Shown: positions 54,218 to 62,160, counted from the first letter of the stretch. The stretch is DNA of 64,000 nucleotides from CAVXFS01 sp963761115 (GCA_963761115.1 CAVXFS010000005.1:1178001-1242000); one strand, 5' to 3'. A program made the numbers and translations. Notes: generated by a model from the sequence alone, not told the origin.

Positions 54218-55099
54218 ATGCAAGAAGCCACATATCTATCAACTACAAAACTTGCAGAGAAATTTGCCATGCAGCCCAAAGAGCTTTTCGCTCAACTGGC
54301 GACGCTCGGGCTGATCAGGCAAAAAGATGGCGCCTGGGAGTTGTCCGAGGAAGGCAGGAAGAAGGGCGGCATTGTCAAAGACAGCAAGCAATACGGCCCG
54401 TATATCGCTTGGCCCAGCAACGTAGATCTGAATCTGACCATCAATGAAGCGCTCATTACAGCGACTGCCATTGGCAAGCATTTCGACTTGAGTGCGATCA
54501 AAGCCAACTACATTCTTTCCGAGCTTGGCTGGATTAAGAAAGGCCTTAAGGGTTGGGAGCTGACCAATCAGGGCGCAAAACTGGGTGGTGTGCAGGATGA
54601 AGACAAGAAATCAGGCATACCCTTTGTGCGCTGGCCGGAAACCATCGTTAACTCAAAAGCTTTGCTGGAGTCGATGGCGCAAATAACCGGCAAGCTCCCG
54701 GAAAAGAAAGCGGAAGAAGCCGGGAAGGTCAGTGAGGAAATCGGATTTCGCGAAAAGTTCGAGGCCAAGCACCGCTCTGCCGATGGGCATTTTGTCAGGT
54801 CGAAAGCGGAAATGTTGATCGACAACTGGCTGTATATGGCCGAGATCGTTCATGCCTATGAGCGCAAGCTGCCCATTGAGGAGGATGTGTACTCGGATTT
54901 TTACATTCCCACGGGCAAGGTCTATCTGGAATATTGGGGATTGGAGAACGATGCCAAGTACCTTGCCAGAAAGAAGCAGAAGATCGAGATTTACAATAAA
55001 TATGGTTTCAATCTGATCGAGCTTACCGATAAGGAAGTTCAGAACCTTGACGATCACCTGCCCAGATTATTGCTCAAGTATGGCGTGCAGGCTTATTGA
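54218..55099 (+). CDS. two-winged-helix protein with PD-(D/E)XK-like C-terminus
   Basis: A 293-residue protein with GGGAGG before the ATG. Residues 5-60 and 85-130 are two similar winged-helix-like repeats (LFAQLATLGLIRQKDGAWELSEEGRKKGG and IKANYILSELGWIKKGLKGWELTNQGAKLGG). Residues 180-293 resemble a nuclease core (FVRSKAEMLIDNWLYMAEI, then YSDFYIPTGKVYLEYWG, then KQKIEIYNKYGFNLIELT), with the D-x(n)-ExW spacing of PD-(D/E)XK enzymes. The specific family is not recognised. It is followed by a broken HNH nuclease gene. Confidence 0.75.
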   Translation: MQEATYLSTTKLAEKFAMQPKELFAQLATLGLIRQKDGAWELSEEGRKKGGIVKDSKQYGPYIAWPSNVDLNLTINEALITATAIGKHFDLSAIKANYILSELGWIKKGLKGWELTNQGAKLGGVQDEDKKSGIPFVRWPETIVNSKALLESMAQITGKLPEKKAEEAGKVSEEIGFREKFEAKHRSADGHFVRSKAEMLIDNWLYMAEIVHAYERKLPIEEDVYSDFYIPTGKVYLEYWGLENDAKYLARKKQKIEIYNKYGFNLIELTDKEVQNLDDHLPRLLLKYGVQAY

Positions 55100-55136
55100 A
55101 TACGCAAAGGTTTTGCAGAGCTGTGTCAGTGGGCAT

Positions 55137-56173
55137 ATGAGATATTGGTGGGTAAATCAGAACCAGACATTCGCCCACGAGATAGCGGGTGGCTATCTAT
55201 GGTCGCCCAAGCGTAAAGCGGATGGTAGCCGTAATCCATTTTATGAGTTCATGCGTGAAGTATCGCCAGGTGACCTGATTCTCTCCTTTTCAGATACATT
55301 TATTCCTGCTGTTGGCGTTGCAAAATCCTATTGTTATGAATGGCCGAAGCCTGGTGAGGTTGGGGAGGCTGGGGTTATTGGGAGCAGATAGGTTGGCAGG
55401 TTGATGTGTATTTCCGCGCGTTGAATCATAAGATTCGACCCAGTGAACATATGGAGCGGCTTTGTTCAATATTACCGGAGAAGTATTTGCCATTGCGGGG
55501 GAATGGAAATGGTGATCAAGGCGTTTGTCTTGGCGAAATATCTTCAGGATTTATGGGGGTGTTGGGGGTGATGTGGATATGACAGTGGATGTGCGAAGTT
55601 TCTACCCCCATCCCAGCCTTCCCCCTGCAAGGGGGAAGGGGCTAAAACCGTGCGAGGGGAAGGAGCTGGGGCGCTGAGCCGCAAGCTGACTACCATAAGA
55701 TGCAAGCCGTAGGGCTTATCGAATGGGAAGAGTACTTGCAGCAGAAACTTCGTGATGACGCCAAGCTTGAAGAAACTGAGAAAGAAGCGATTGTCATGTC
55801 TCGGCGTGGACAGGGCAAGTTTAAGCAAAACGTAAGTCTGTTGGAACGTAGATGTCGCATTACACAGGTCGATAGGCCAGAACATCTTCGTGCCAGCCAT
55901 ATCAAACCGTGGCGCGATAGCAGCAATCAGGAGCGGCTTGATGGTGAGAACGGATTTCTGCTTACGCCATCTATTGATCATCTTTTTGATCGTGGGTTTA
56001 TCTCGTTTGAAGATAGTGGGAGGTTGTTGATATCACCTGTTGCGTATAGGCCGGCATTGGAGCGGATGGGGGTGCCGATAGGGGGAGACTTTAATGTTGG
56101 GGGGTTTACGGGGGAGCAGAAGAGGAATTTGGAGTTTCATCGGGGGTTTGTGTTTTTGGAGGCTAGGCGGTAG
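55137..56173 (+). pseudogene. HNH endonuclease split by a repeat insertion and a frameshift
   Basis: The N-terminal part (RYWWVNQNQTFAHEIAGGYLWSPKRKADG, then DLILSFSDTFIPAVGVAKSYC) shifts frame near 55370 and goes on as WEQIGWQVDVYFRALNHKIRPSEHME to about 55565. A REPIN-like half unit (55598-55668) with stop codons follows. The C-terminal part then resumes (QADYHKMQAVGLIEWEEYLQQ, then GKFKQNVSLLERRCRITQV, HLRASHIKPWRD, NGFLLTPSIDHLFDRGF) with the HNH motif intact. A rare clear case of this repeat inside a once-continuous gene. Confidence 0.85.
55598..55668. repeat. REPIN-like half unit inside the HNH gene (cluster 14)
   Basis: TTTCTACCCCCATCCCAGCCTTCCCCC-TGCAA-GGGGGAAGGGGCTAAAACCGTGCGAGG in pieces, placed in the linker between the two halves of the endonuclease. 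Confidence 0.9.
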
Positions 56174-56193
56174 GTTTTCGGGAAATTGAAGGT

Positions 56194-56278
56194 TCTACCC
56201 CCATCCCAGCCTTCCCCCTGCAAGGGGGAAGGGGCTAAAACCGTTCAAGGGGGAAGGGGCGAAAACCGTTCAAGGGAA
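56194..56278. repeat. REPIN-like half unit (cluster 15)
   Basis: CTACCCCCATCCCAGCCTTCCCCC-TGCAA-GGGGGAAGGGGC, then AAAACCGTTCAAGGGG twice in tandem. The rest of the 319-bp gap up to the BrnA gene has no recognised feature. Confidence 0.88.
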
Positions 56279-56492
56279 GTAGTGCACCAGTTTGATGTTC
56301 TGGCTGGCTGCTGTTTGCGCCTTACGATAAACGCGGTATAGATGTGGCGGATGCACCCGTAAGGTGTACGCCGGTGGGTTCCCGGCGGCTGGCCACCCTT
56401 CCGCTACGCAAGTGGAGGAACTCTAAACGATCCGTGAAATGCTTCAACTGCAATGCCGATGCATATGCCCGCCCAAACGGGATGAGTAGCCG

Positions 56493-56693
56493 TTACTTTT
56501 CCGCTTCGATGAGTTCGATGTCTTTTTTCAGCAGGTCATTGACCAGTTCCGACAAGTCCATGCCTTTGGCATCTGCCCTGGCGGCGAGGTAGGTCTGCAC
56601 TTTTTCGTCGAGATACACCGGTAAACGGAAGGCCGCGTCGGGTTGATAAAACTTGCCGCGTACGCCCTTGCTGAAATCGTATCTTTCTTTCAT
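56493..56693 (-). CDS. BrnA-like antitoxin (CopG/RHH type)
   Basis: A 66-residue protein (MKERYDFSKGVRGKFYQPDAAF, then VYLDEKVQTYLAARADAKGMDLSELVNDLLKKD) with a ribbon-helix-helix-like C-terminus. It follows the BrnT toxin gene by about 20 bp, the usual toxin-first order. The ATG at 56693 fits the family better than the one 9 bp earlier. Confidence 0.85.
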   Translation of the reverse strand: MKERYDFSKGVRGKFYQPDAAFRLPVYLDEKVQTYLAARADAKGMDLSELVNDLLKKDIELIEAEK

Positions 56694-56711
56694 GGCTGTC
56701 ACCTCTGGCCG

Positions 56712-57016
56712 CTAACGCGGCGTCTGTTCGTAATCGCGTATTTCTTCGCGCTCGGCTCGGCGTGCCGAAATGATTCGAATGCGCAGTTCCGTTTCGCTCA
56801 CTTCATCGCTGGTATGTACCACCACCAGCAGGTGACCATCCTCCGCATTGCCCAGCGTAACCCACCGGTCTTCATCGTCGCTGTGTTCGTTGTCGAATAT
56901 CGTGAGTGCCAGCGGATCACGAAACACCGTGGTTGCCAGTCGGAATGATACTCCATGCTTCTAAAATTGCTGCGCGCCTTGTTCGCGTCCCCATCAAAAT
57001 CGAAGAAGATTTGCAT
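56712..57016 (-). pseudogene. brnT: BrnT family toxin, frameshifted
   Basis: A BrnT ribonuclease of about 101 residues. The start (MQIFFDFDGDANKARSNF) is in one frame. The rest (KHGVSFRLATTVFRDPLALTIF, then SDDEDRWVTLGNAEDGHLLVVVHT, then RIRIISARRAEREE) is in another, with a one-base shift near 56958 in a short A/T run. All family landmarks are present, so a sequencing indel is plausible. Paired with the antitoxin gene downstream. Confidence 0.83.
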
Positions 57017-57084
57017 GATCAGATAATATCGAGGGCATCCTAATTAAACCACTGCAAGGGGGAAGAGGCGAACCTATGCGAAGC

Positions 57085-57300
57085 TCAGGCCGCTGCTAAC
57101 TCAGATAAAGGCAGATGGCTTATCGCCAGGTGGCGAATGTCGGCCTTGGTGCTGGCGTGTTGTACGTCAATGCCGACCAGCGCGCCATCGGCTGCATAAT
57201 CCAGCACCACGCCTTCGACTACTTCGTCGGAGTCTACTGACGGTGTGTCGTTCAGGTGGATGTACAGGGAGTCGGTTGCTGCGTCATAACTTAGTCTCAT
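57085..57300 (-). CDS. DUF2283 family protein
   Basis: A 71-residue protein typical of DUF2283: MRLSYDAATDSLYIHLND, then VVEGVVLDYAADGALVGIDVQHAS. Small proteins of this family often lie beside toxin-antitoxin genes and their function is unknown. The start is 24 bp away from the perfect palindrome at 57324-57356. Confidence 0.88.
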   Translation of the reverse strand: MRLSYDAATDSLYIHLNDTPSVDSDEVVEGVVLDYAADGALVGIDVQHASTKADIRHLAISHLPLSELAAA

Positions 57301-57323
57301 GGCTTGAATTTCCAGTCAGGAAA

Positions 57324-57356
57324 AGGTGTAAGGTCACAGTTTGTGACCTTACACCT
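57324..57356. promoter_or_regulatory. 33-bp perfect palindrome (ORF6N-type core)
   Basis: Arms AGGTGTAAGGTCACA and TGTGACCTTACACCT around GTT. The core matches the palindromes within and beside the two ORF6N genes. It lies 7 bp past the stop of the shortened HigA gene and upstream of the DUF2283 gene. Only short T-runs flank it, so it is a poor terminator. Confidence 0.6.
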
Positions 57357-57362
57357 GATTAA

Positions 57363-57593
57363 CTATTGAGAAGGCTCATGGTCAATCTCATAAGCCTCGA
57401 TCAAGTCGCCGACGACGGCGACAAGCGAATAAAGCGGGTGGTTCGTGTCGTCGCGGACAATATCGAGAAGGCTGTTCAGCAAAGCTGTCGCCTGCTCGTA
57501 GCTGGCCTCGGATTCGATGTGTGAAACGGGCGCAAGTGACTGGAGATTTTGCCAGGCAGGAAGCAGCCGCTGAAAATCAATCACTGTATTCAT
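57363..57593 (-). CDS. higA: HigA-like antitoxin lacking its HTH domain
   Basis: A 76-residue protein equal to the N-terminal toxin-binding half of HigA antitoxins (FQRLLPAWQNLQSLAPVSHI, then YEQATALLNSLLDIVRDDTNHPLYSLVAVVGDLIEAYE). It stops at DHEPSQ, just where the XRE-type HTH should begin. GGAGG stands 5 bp before the ATG at 57593, which overlaps the toxin stop. It may neutralise without repressing. Confidence 0.8.
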   Translation of the reverse strand: MNTVIDFQRLLPAWQNLQSLAPVSHIESEASYEQATALLNSLLDIVRDDTNHPLYSLVAVVGDLIEAYEIDHEPSQ

Positions 57594-57880
57594 TTTATCC
57601 TCCAATCGTTACGGTCGTACTCTGCATGAGTCATGACCCGGCGAATATACATCCGTTGCTTGTCGTAGTGAATAACCGCCGCGATACGGTAGCGGTTTCC
57701 GCCCACGTCGAATATTGTAAAACCATCTACATAGTCAGCCGAACCAAATGTCTCGCGCAATGCGGTAAAAGAACGCGCCGTAATCTGACTCGCCTTTCTG
57801 AACCATTCGCTCAGTATGAGCCGGGATTCTGGATGAAGTTGCCAGAACTCCCTCAGCGGTCTTTTTGAAATGATTCGCAT
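57590..57880 (-). CDS. higB: HigB-type mRNA interferase toxin
   Basis: A 96-residue RelE-fold toxin (MRIISKRPLREFWQLHPES, then ALRETFGSADYVDGFTIFDVGGNRYRIAAVIHYDKQRMYIRRVMTHAEYD). It is transcribed before and overlaps its antitoxin by four bases (ATGA). Conserved basic and tyrosine positions of the active cleft (NRYR, YIRRV, HAEYD) are present. It should cleave translated mRNAs. Confidence 0.92.
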   Translation of the reverse strand: MRIISKRPLREFWQLHPESRLILSEWFRKASQITARSFTALRETFGSADYVDGFTIFDVGGNRYRIAAVIHYDKQRMYIRRVMTHAEYDRNDWRIK

Positions 57881-57970
57881 ATGCTCATTTTACGCGAGTT
57901 TTAATTGTCTAACTCCCTTCAAGATGGCTAGCAGTTCAACCAGGTGTTCCATCAGCCGGGGCCGCTCAGG

Positions 57971-58591
57971 TTAGCGAGCAGCGAGTTCATCTTCGGTTCC
58001 GATCAGCCAGACCTTGGGCTGCGCCAGCACGCGCGTCACGAAGGCGTTCTTTTGCTTGATGCGCCTGGCCAATTCCTGCCGGGTATAAATGCTCGGGTTT
58101 ACCGTGCGTCCCAGCCGCGTCGCGGCCTTTTCCAGCGCGCCGAACAGGTCGGCATAACTCAGGCTATCGCTCACCACCATCAGGTCGATGTCGCTTCCCG
58201 CAGTGTCACTGCGCTTGGCTACCGAGCCGAATACGAATGCCGCCGCGATGTCGTCCGCGAACGGCAACAGGGCTTCGCGCAGCGGCTCCGCCAGTCCCAC
58301 AGTCTTCTGCACGATGCCGCACAGTTCCGCGAAAACCGGCGACTGCGGGTTTGCCTGATAATGTTTCTGGTTGCCCATGCGCGTCACCGTCACCAGCCCG
58401 CTTTGCGCCAGCCGCGCCAGTTCGCGTTGCACCGCCCCGGATCCGCCGCCAGCCAGCCCGATCAACTCGGTGGCGAAGAAGCTGCGCTCAGGCTGCCCGA
58501 ACAGGTACGCCAGCACGCGCTGCTGCGTGTTGGAAAACAGCGCCGCAGCGAGACTGGTGCACGGCACGGCGGAAGTGGATTTTGCTTTCAT
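57971..58591 (-). CDS. nucleotidyltransferase-domain protein with winged helix (MNT/ArsR-like)
   Basis: A 206-residue protein: a winged-helix domain (residues 8-75: NTQQRVLAYLFGQPERSFFATELIGL, then VQRELARLAQSGLVTVTRMGNQKHY) followed by a nucleotidyltransferase domain with the active GSVAKRSDTAGSDIDLMVV motif. The open frame begins at 58633, but the first bases are two inverted repeats, so I place the start at 58591 (MKAKSTS). It likely represses itself through those repeats. Such proteins are related to MNT antitoxins; no HEPN partner adjoins. Confidence 0.85.
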   Translation of the reverse strand: MKAKSTSAVPCTSLAAALFSNTQQRVLAYLFGQPERSFFATELIGLAGGGSGAVQRELARLAQSGLVTVTRMGNQKHYQANPQSPVFAELCGIVQKTVGLAEPLREALLPFADDIAAAFVFGSVAKRSDTAGSDIDLMVVSDSLSYADLFGALEKAATRLGRTVNPSIYTRQELARRIKQKNAFVTRVLAQPKVWLIGTEDELAAR

Positions 58592-58626
58592 ACCCATATT
58601 GGGCATCTTGCTACCCATTTTGGGTA
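58590..58626 (-). promoter_or_regulatory. two inverted repeats upstream of the nucleotidyltransferase gene
   Basis: TACCCA-TTT-TGGGTA (58612-58626, perfect) and TACCCATATTGGGCA (58591-58605), centres 21 bp apart, i.e. on the same face of the helix. Likely operators for the winged-helix domain of the adjacent gene. Confidence 0.7.
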
Positions 58627-58724
58627 TGTTCAAGGATTTTTACTCCATCCTCACTCTGGTTCTCTCCCTGTGGGAAAGAGAAGCGAGGAGGGAGGCTTTC
58701 ATTATCCAAGTTGATTATTTGTCC

Positions 58725-59066
58725 TCAAACCTGCTCCTGTGTCTCGCGTTCCAGGATTTCGCTGATGTATTTGTTGAGGCTGATGCCCTGCTTGGCAGCG
58801 GCGAGAGCGATGCGCTGGTGCAGGGTGCGTCCGATGCGCACGTTGAAGCTGCCCTTGAAAGGTTGTTCCGGTTCGAGACCTTCTGCTTCACAGGCCGCTA
58901 GGTAGTCGTCCACGGCTTCTTCGAAAGCGCTGCGCAGGCCTTTGACGTTCGTTCCTTCGTAGGTGACCAGCGAGCGGATGTAGAGCAACTTGCCGTGGAA
59001 TACCTGGTCCTGCTCGCTGTATTCGACAGATCCGAAGTAACCTTTGTGCCGCAATAAATCGCTCAT
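58725..59066 (-). CDS. hicB: HicB family antitoxin
   Basis: A 113-residue antitoxin with a partly degraded RNase-H fold (GYFGSVEYSEQDQVFHGKLLYI, then YEGTNVKGLRSAFEEAVDDYLA) and a C-terminal Arc-type ribbon-helix-helix (FNVRIGRTLHQRIALAAAKQGISLNKYISEIL) for autoregulation. Its start overlaps the stop of hicA by four bases. Confidence 0.93.
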   Translation of the reverse strand: MSDLLRHKGYFGSVEYSEQDQVFHGKLLYIRSLVTYEGTNVKGLRSAFEEAVDDYLAACEAEGLEPEQPFKGSFNVRIGRTLHQRIALAAAKQGISLNKYISEILERETQEQV

Positions 59067-59317
59067 ATCAACCCCTCGTTATGCAAAACTTCCAGTACCG
59101 CATCCACCGCGTATCCCTTCAGGATGGGAGAAGGGTGGGGCTTGTGCAACCGGATCACATGATGGTCTGGATGCACGAAACGCACAGCCGATCCGCTGGT
59201 TTTCCCGGAATTGCTGGTGCGGTATCCAAATCCCTTGAGCAAGGCCTCCAGTTCCTGGAACGTAAAATCCTTTGGCCGGGGTTTCAGACGCTCAATGAGC
59301 TTCTGGTGTTTGGACAT
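59063..59317 (-). CDS. hicA: HicA family toxin
   Basis: An 84-residue HicA mRNA interferase with FTFQELEALLKGFGYRTSNSGKTSGSAVRFVHPDHHVIRLHKPHPSP; the histidine of the HxPHP-type motif is present. It precedes and overlaps hicB, the standard order. Confidence 0.93.
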   Translation of the reverse strand: MSKHQKLIERLKPRPKDFTFQELEALLKGFGYRTSNSGKTSGSAVRFVHPDHHVIRLHKPHPSPILKGYAVDAVLEVLHNEGLI

Positions 59318-59436
59318 ACGATGATTTTCTCATGGTAAAAAACCTTGTGCAACTATATTTAGTTGCACATTTTGGCGGTGGTGGGACAGGGGAGGATCTA
59401 CGCCCATTTCAGTTGCTCCTCGCTTCATTTTTTACT

Positions 59437-59541
59437 CCCTCCCCCTTGCAGGGGGAGGGTCGGGGAGGGGGTAGAGATTTGGCAAAGCAACCGTCCTACC
59501 CCCATCCCAACCTTCCCCCTTAAAGGGGGAAGGGGCTAAAA
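59437..59541. repeat. REPIN-like repeat cluster 16 (complete unit)
   Basis: CCCTCCCCC-TTGCA-GGGGGAGGGTCGGGGAGGGGGTAGA, spacer TTTGGCAAAGCAACCG, TCCTACCCCCATCCCAACCTTCCCCC-TTAAA-GGGGGAAGG. A clean example of the paired inverted unit, in the 420-bp gap between hicA and the second ORF6N gene. Confidence 0.93.
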
Positions 59542-59673
59542 CCGTTGGGTAGATCGAGCCGGGCTTGTTTATTTCACCCCATTCATAACCCGGATGACAC
59601 TATCAGCCTGGCTAATTACAGGGCACCCTGATTTTTGTTGAAATATGCCGAGAGACATTGCTGATTGGAAATC

Positions 59674-59700
59674 TTTAAGGTCGCAATTTGCGACCTTAAA
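59674..59700. promoter_or_regulatory. 27-bp perfect palindrome upstream of ORF6N copy 2
   Basis: Arms TTTAAGGTCGCAA and TTGCGACCTTAAA around one T, 39 bp before the ORF6N start. Read in one frame it spells LRSQFATL, the same peptide that the ORF6N genes encode at their internal palindromes. Confidence 0.65.
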
Positions 59701-59739
59701 TGGCTGGGCAATGTAAAAATATTTAGAGATGCCGGCACA

Positions 59740-60312
59740 ATGACCACACCTTCTCTGCTACCACTGGAAACAATTACGAGCCGCATCCTGTTGTTGCGCG
59801 GGCAAAAAATATTGCTGGATGCCGACCTGGCTGCGCTTTATGGGGTGGAAACGCGACGCCTTAACGAGCAAGTGCGGCGCAACAGCGACCGATTCCCTGA
59901 GGATTTCATTTTTCGGCTGACGATTGAGGAGACAGAATCTCAGAACCGGTCGCAATTTGCGACAGGTTCGCAGAAACACCGCGATCCACGCTTTACTCCC
60001 TTCGCCTTTACGGAGCATGGCGCCATTATGGCAGCGACCATACTCAAATCGCCGCGCGCGGTGGAAATGTCCGTCTATGTGGTGCGCGCCTTCGTGCGTT
60101 TGCGCGAGGTATTGGCTTCCAACAAGGAACTGGCGAAGCGACTGGATGATCTGGAGCAGGCAACGGAAGCCCTTTCCTTGCAGCATGATGCCTTTGCCCG
60201 AAACGCGCGCGCCCAACTCAAGCAGGTATTCGATGCCATACGGGAATTGATGACCCCGCCGGAGGCGCAGAAAAAACGGCGTATCGGATTTATAAGCGGG
60301 GAAGATAAATAG
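59740..60312 (+). CDS. ORF6N domain DNA-binding protein (copy 2)
   Basis: A 190-residue ORF6N protein, paralogous to the gene at 7786 (ITSRILLLRGQKILLDADLAALYGVETRRLNEQVRRNSDRFPEDF, then FTEHGAIMAATILKSPRAVEMSVYVVRAFVRLREVL, coiled coil, then PPEAQKKRRIGF). I chose the ATG at 59740 because the family starts there; the longer frame reads through the palindrome. The gene holds an internal palindrome at 59944-59968 (GGTCGCAA-T-TTGCGAC core). Function unknown. Confidence 0.88.
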   Translation: MTTPSLLPLETITSRILLLRGQKILLDADLAALYGVETRRLNEQVRRNSDRFPEDFIFRLTIEETESQNRSQFATGSQKHRDPRFTPFAFTEHGAIMAATILKSPRAVEMSVYVVRAFVRLREVLASNKELAKRLDDLEQATEALSLQHDAFARNARAQLKQVFDAIRELMTPPEAQKKRRIGFISGEDK

Positions 60313-60390
60313 AAAATCCTTCTGGCTTTGCCGGACGTTATTACCTTGCATAGATATGTGTAATCGGGCTTCGTTTTGAAAACTCCATCT

Positions 60391-60421
60391 GGCTCCCTCC
60401 CCCTTGCAGGGGGAAGGGGCG
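60391..60421. repeat. REPIN-like hairpin (cluster 17)
   Basis: A single CTCCCTCCCCC-TTGCA-GGGGGAAGGGG hairpin between the ORF6N and higA genes. Confidence 0.85.
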
Positions 60422-60444
60422 ACCACCCGAGTGCCTTTGGCCCG

Positions 60445-60747
60445 CTATGCAGCTTTGAGTTGCCGGATGTGCGTGTAGTCGCCTTGCTGTTCCAGTGTCC
60501 ATACGTCCACAGCCTGTTGCATCCGCAGCCACAGACCAGCACCATTGCCCAAAAGCTTGCCTAAACGGATGGCCATGTCTGGAGTGATCGGACGGCGTTC
60601 GTGCAGTATCTCGGACACGGTGCGGCGCGATACTTCCAGCCGGTCGGCAAACTCGGCTTGCGTGATTCCCAATTCAGGCAACACCACTTCGCGCAACAAT
60701 GCGCCGGGGTGAGTGGGTGCGCGATTTTTGTTTCGTAAGGTATCCAT
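60445..60747 (-). CDS. higA: HigA family antitoxin (full-length, VapI type)
   Basis: A 100-residue XRE-type antitoxin: APTHPGALLREVVLPELGITQAEFADRLEVSRRTVSEILHERRPIT holds the HTH, followed by AIRLGKLLGNGAGLWLRMQQAVDVW. It shares one base with the toxin gene upstream. It should bind its toxin and repress the operon. Confidence 0.94.
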   Translation of the reverse strand: MDTLRNKNRAPTHPGALLREVVLPELGITQAEFADRLEVSRRTVSEILHERRPITPDMAIRLGKLLGNGAGLWLRMQQAVDVWTLEQQGDYTHIRQLKAA

Positions 60748-61031
60748 CAGTGATAATCCTCCAGGTCCAGAATATAAGCATCGCCATTATCAAACTCGAA
60801 CGTGATGCGCCAATTTGCCGATACTCTCATGCTCCACAGGTTGCGCCTTTCGCCTTTTAACCGGTGCAGGCGCAAGCCGGGCAAGTCCAGTTCCTTTACC
60901 TGTTCCGCCGCATCGATCGCATCAAGTATCAGGGTTATGCGCGGCGCATGATCCGCCTGTACGCCGCTGGCACTGCCTTTGATAAACAGCCGCTCAAGCC
61001 CTTTGTGTTCAATCTTTTGATCATGGTGCAT
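60747..61031 (-). CDS. higB: HigB/RelE family toxin
   Basis: A 94-residue toxin of the plasmid-maintenance killer type: KIEHKGLERLFIKGSASGVQADHAPRI, then LPGLRLHRLKGERRNLWSMRVSANWRITFEFDNGDAYILDLEDYH. The RLKGERRNLWSM and WRITF blocks are the family signature. It is encoded before its antitoxin. Confidence 0.94.
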   Translation of the reverse strand: MHHDQKIEHKGLERLFIKGSASGVQADHAPRITLILDAIDAAEQVKELDLPGLRLHRLKGERRNLWSMRVSANWRITFEFDNGDAYILDLEDYH

Positions 61032-61160
61032 TGTAGCCTTGCAAGTTCCATGGTCAAGCAGTGCGTGGCCATGAGAAATAACCCGTGACGTTGCAGGTTA
61101 TGGTTGTTTGGAGTTGCAGTGGAAGGCATGCAAGTGGGAACGCAATTTGGTGTGCAAAGT

Positions 61161-61226
61161 CTCTACCCCCATCCCAGTTGCCCCCTCGCTTCGCTCTCCC
61201 CCTCTGCAAGGGGGAAGGCGCGAAAC
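61161..61226. repeat. REPIN-like half unit (cluster 18)
   Basis: TCTCTACCCCCATCCCAGTTGCCCCCTCG, CTTCGCTCTCCCCC-TCTGCAA-GGGGGAAGG. It overlaps the spacer between higB and the trhO gene end. Confidence 0.88.
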
Positions 61227-61229
61227 CAT

Positions 61230-62160
61230 CTACGCAGTTTTGTTTCGCTGCCTGCCTATATGTCTCTCGCCGCGCTGCCTGGCCAGTTCGACCTGTTTTT
61301 GCCGCTCCAGGGAGGCGGCGCGTTTTTCGGGGGTGAGGCTGTCGTAGCAGTTCGGGCAGGAGACGCCGGCTTCGTATTTGGGCGAGGCTTTTTCTTCTGC
61401 GGTGATCGGGCGCGAGCAGCCGTAGCATAGTTCATAGTGTCCGGGCGCGAGGCCTTGGCCGACCGCGACGCGCTGGTCGAACACGAAGCATTCGCCTTGC
61501 CAAAGGCTCTGTTCCTCCGGACGTCTTCCAGGTATTTCAGGATGCCGCCCTTCAGGTGATAGACCTCGTCGAACCCTGTTGCAGCATGTAGGCCGAGGCT
61601 TTTTCGCAGCGGATGCCGCCGGTGCAGAACATCGCGACCTGCGGCTGCTTGTCCGGGTCGAAATGGCTTTTGACGTAGTCGGGAAATTCGCGGAAGGTGG
61701 TGTTGCGGATCGATCGCGCCTTCGAAGGTGCCGATCGCCACTTCGTAATCGTTGCGCGTGTCGATCAGCAGCACTTCCGGGTCGCTGATCAGCGCGTTCC
61801 AGTCTTGCGGATCGACGTAGTGGCCGGCCGTTCGTTCGGGTCGACGCCCGGCACGCCCAGGGTCACGATCTCTTTTTTCAGTTTGACCTTGGTGCGATAG
61901 AACGGCGGCTGGTCGCGGTACGGATTCCTTGTGGTCGATGTCGACCATGCGCGGGTCGTTCCTCAGCCAGGCCATCAAGCCGTCGATGCCTTCGCGCGTA
62001 CCGGAGACCGTGCCGTTGATGCCTTCTTCGGCGATCAGCAGCGTGCCTTTGATGCCCTGTCGCATTGCCTGGCCAGCAGGGGTTCGCGCAGGGCGACGTA
62101 ATCGGAAAGGGTGACGAATTTGTACATCGCCGCGACGGTTAAGGGGTTCATCTTTGGCAT
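61230..62160 (-). pseudogene. trhO: TrhO/YceA-type rhodanese tRNA hydroxylase, about six frameshifts
   Basis: A rhodanese-domain protein of about 310 residues that hydroxylates uridine-34 of tRNA. All parts are present but in alternating frames: NPLTVAAMYKFVTLSDYVALREPLLA, MRQGIKGTLLIAEEGINGTV, YRDQPPFYRTKVKLKKEIVTLG, YVDPQDWNALISDPEVLLIDTRNDYE, FREFPDYVKSHFDPD, the active loop MFCTGGIRCEKASAYML, then FDEVYHLKGGILKYLEDV and ECFVFDQRVAVGQGLAPG. Shifts lie near 62068, 61922, 61830, 61710, 61575 and 61515. So many indels in otherwise perfect sequence point to assembly error. Confidence 0.85.

Noticed and set aside
56330..56490. Possible structured RNA upstream of the BrnA gene
   Set aside because: Some short complementary stretches (GGTGGGTTCCCGGCGGCTGGCC region) but no tRNA or known riboswitch pattern; support is too weak.
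57324..57356. Perfect palindrome as a rho-independent terminator of the higBA operon
   Set aside because: The stem is strong but followed only by CCTTTTCC on the minus strand, and the same core occurs inside coding sequences. A protein or recombination site fits better.
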